Shown here: positions 62,971 through 64,000 of the stretch, one piece after another
Layout: each line of letters begins with the position of its first letter
Position numbering within the stretch: the first letter of the stretch is position 1
Origin: Leptolyngbya sp. FACHB-60
Lineage (GTDB): Bacteria; Cyanobacteriota; Cyanobacteriia; Phormidesmidales; Phormidesmidaceae
Length of the DNA stretch: 64,000 bases
Reading direction: 5' to 3'
Assembly: GCF_014695775.1 (NCBI RefSeq)
Contig: NZ_JACJOX010000028.1
Location: 124,001-188,000, forward strand
The notes under the pieces: generated by a model
What the model saw: the letters and a program-made list of their open reading frames with translations, nothing else
What the model was told of the DNA's origin: nothing
The model's database searches: none
Translations under genes and position numbers: made by a program

Positions 62971-63762
62971 ATGACTGCAATAGGTGTGATCGAAAGTATT
63001 TGGCGCTACCCTGTCAAAAGTATGGGCGGTGAGCAGATCGATGAAGTCTTTGTAGCGTTTGCCGGAATGATGGGCGATCGCCTGTACGGATTGATTAATG
63101 CCAAAGGCAACCCAGGATTTCCTTGGCATACTGCCCGAGAACAGGAGAACTTGCTACAGTACAAGCCTCGCTATAAGCGGCATGGCGGCACGCTAAAGCC
63201 CGAACACTTAGAGGCAGCGCAAAGCTTGGCCCCTGGCATCAACCCTGTCTATCCTGGCACAGAGCGGTTTACCGTTGAAGTCGAAACTCCCAATGGCCAA
63301 ATCTATAATCTGAGCAGTGAGGAGTTTATAGCTCATATAAAGACGCTTGCTAACAGTGAGACACTGCACTTAAACTTTACCCAGAGAAGTCAGTATGACT
63401 GCCGTCCACTGTCTCTTTTCTCACTGCAAACCTGCGATCTCTTGAGCGCAGAGCTGGAGATGGATATTGATAAGCGGCGGTTTAGAGCCAACCTCTACAT
63501 AACGTGGAACGACGGGAAACCACCTCTTTATGAGAATGAATTGGTCGGTCAACGATTAAGGATAGGGGAGCGTTTGGAAATTAGCGTTTTGGAGCGTGAC
63601 CCTAGATGTAAAGTCATCACGCTAGATCCAGAGACATCTGAGGCTAACCCCAACATCATCAAGCATATTGCTCAAGCCCACGAAGGATACGCCGGGGTGT
63701 ATGGAGCTGTATTAGTCGAAGGTATGGTTACAGCAGGCGATTCAATAGAGCTTGTAACCTAA
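62971..63762 (+). CDS. MOSC domain-containing protein
   Basis: 263 residues. N-terminal IGVIESIWRYPVKSMGGEQI and GDRLYGLINAKG match the MOSC_N beta-barrel start, and the MOSC domain follows to the end with RFRANLYITWNDG and the Cys in RDPRCKVITLDPET that binds sulfur or molybdenum cofactor in mARC-like proteins. It may be a molybdenum-cofactor oxidoreductase component; the substrate is unknown. GGAAGG lies just before the ATG. It is 281 bp from the NRPS and need not belong to that pathway. Confidence 0.88.
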   Translation: MTAIGVIESIWRYPVKSMGGEQIDEVFVAFAGMMGDRLYGLINAKGNPGFPWHTAREQENLLQYKPRYKRHGGTLKPEHLEAAQSLAPGINPVYPGTERFTVEVETPNGQIYNLSSEEFIAHIKTLANSETLHLNFTQRSQYDCRPLSLFSLQTCDLLSAELEMDIDKRRFRANLYITWNDGKPPLYENELVGQRLRIGERLEISVLERDPRCKVITLDPETSEANPNIIKHIAQAHEGYAGVYGAVLVEGMVTAGDSIELVT

Positions 63763-63795
63763 CGGGACGGGTTAGCGGCAGTCAAGCCTAAATCT

Positions 63796-63895
63796 GTAGG
63801 TTGGGTGAAACGCTAGCGAAACCCAACAAAGCCTACTTCTACTGGGTTTTCTCCGCTGGAGACGCTTCGCGAACACTTCGTTTCAACCAACCTAC
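63796..63895. repeat. 100-bp element with 17-bp terminal inverted repeats
   Basis: GTAGGTTGGGTGAAACG (63796-63812) and CGTTTCAACCAACCTAC (63879-63895) pair with one mismatch. Inside are CGCTAGCG and other short palindromes. It looks like a non-coding MITE-type repeat of the kind common in cyanobacterial intergenic DNA. Confidence 0.7.
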
Positions 63896-63926
63896 GAGAG
63901 CCCTAATTCTTTGACTTGACAAAGTA

Positions 63927-64000
63927 CTAAATACCTTTGATTCGTCCAGCTAGATTCGCAAGCACTGCAATTAATTCAGCAGGTTCAACGGGTTTTGCAA
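63927..64000 (-). CDS. C-terminal end of a receiver-domain protein (cut by right edge)
   Basis: The reverse strand reads 24 residues, AKPVEPAELIAVLANLAGRI then KGI and a stop. The KP followed by VEPAELIAVLANL is the end of a response-regulator receiver domain (the conserved Lys and last helix), probably from a hybrid histidine kinase. The rest lies beyond the window. Confidence 0.7.
   Translation of the reverse strand, partial: AKPVEPAELIAVLANLAGRIKGI

Overview
The window comes from a cyanobacterial chromosome. The evidence is the very frequent HIP1 octamer GCGATCGC, the photosystem II assembly proteins CyanoP and Psb28, a cyAbrB regulator, several families largely confined to cyanobacteria and plastids (DUF2854, DUF3326, DUF3598), a plant-type [2Fe-2S] ferredoxin, and many large hybrid histidine kinases. 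The GC-rich sequence and gene set suggest a Leptolyngbya/Nodosilinea/Phormidium-like strain, but the genus is a guess. I saw no rRNA, tRNA, CRISPR array or intact transposase gene.

Layout. 1-4 kb: a CheR-type protein cut by the left edge and a CHASE3-HAMP-GAF hybrid kinase with three receivers. 4-12 kb: minus-strand housekeeping genes (tkt, fabF, acpP, maf, CyanoP, a lipoprotein-like methyltransferase, DUF2854). 11.5-17 kb: plus-strand ferredoxin, DUF3326 pair, a receiver/kinase pair and purD. 17-26 kb: DUF3598, moaB, psb28, a lipoprotein, a GPH-type transporter, a fasciclin lipoprotein, plsY, ddl and an OmpR-type regulator. 26-29 kb: a three-gene NitT/TauT-type ABC operon. 29-34 kb: infC, read here as starting at a non-AUG codon, a CHASE kinase, cobD with an Rrf2 regulator, and cyAbrB. 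34-38 kb: a cell-envelope group (membrane protein, NlpC/P60 hydrolase, flippase-like protein, polyprenyl-phosphate glycosyltransferase). 38-43.5 kb: a c-di-AMP (ydaO-type) riboswitch ahead of an ArsB/NhaD-type permease, a repeat-rich secreted protein, and leuA. 44-46 kb: small secreted and unknown proteins.

46-63 kb is the accessory and most interesting part. A minus-strand operon encodes a complete stressosome core (RsbR, RsbS, RsbT), an RsbT-like ATPase fused to a SpoIIE/RsbX-type phosphatase, a hybrid kinase with an extra RsbT/RsbW-like ATPase domain at its N-terminus, and a REC-PAS-kinase-REC protein. Facing away from it across 650 bp is a two-gene, two-module NRPS (C-A-T, then docking-C-A-N-methyltransferase-T-TE) expected to make a small N-methylated dipeptide-type product. 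Its second adenylation domain carries an in-frame insertion of a palindromic repeat.

The right edge holds a MOSC protein, a 100-bp inverted-repeat element and the C-terminal end of another receiver protein. Short repeats are scattered through the window: C-rich tracts encoding Pro/Ser linkers, GGTGGGC palindromes and a 19-bp perfect inverted repeat. Some have become part of coding sequences.
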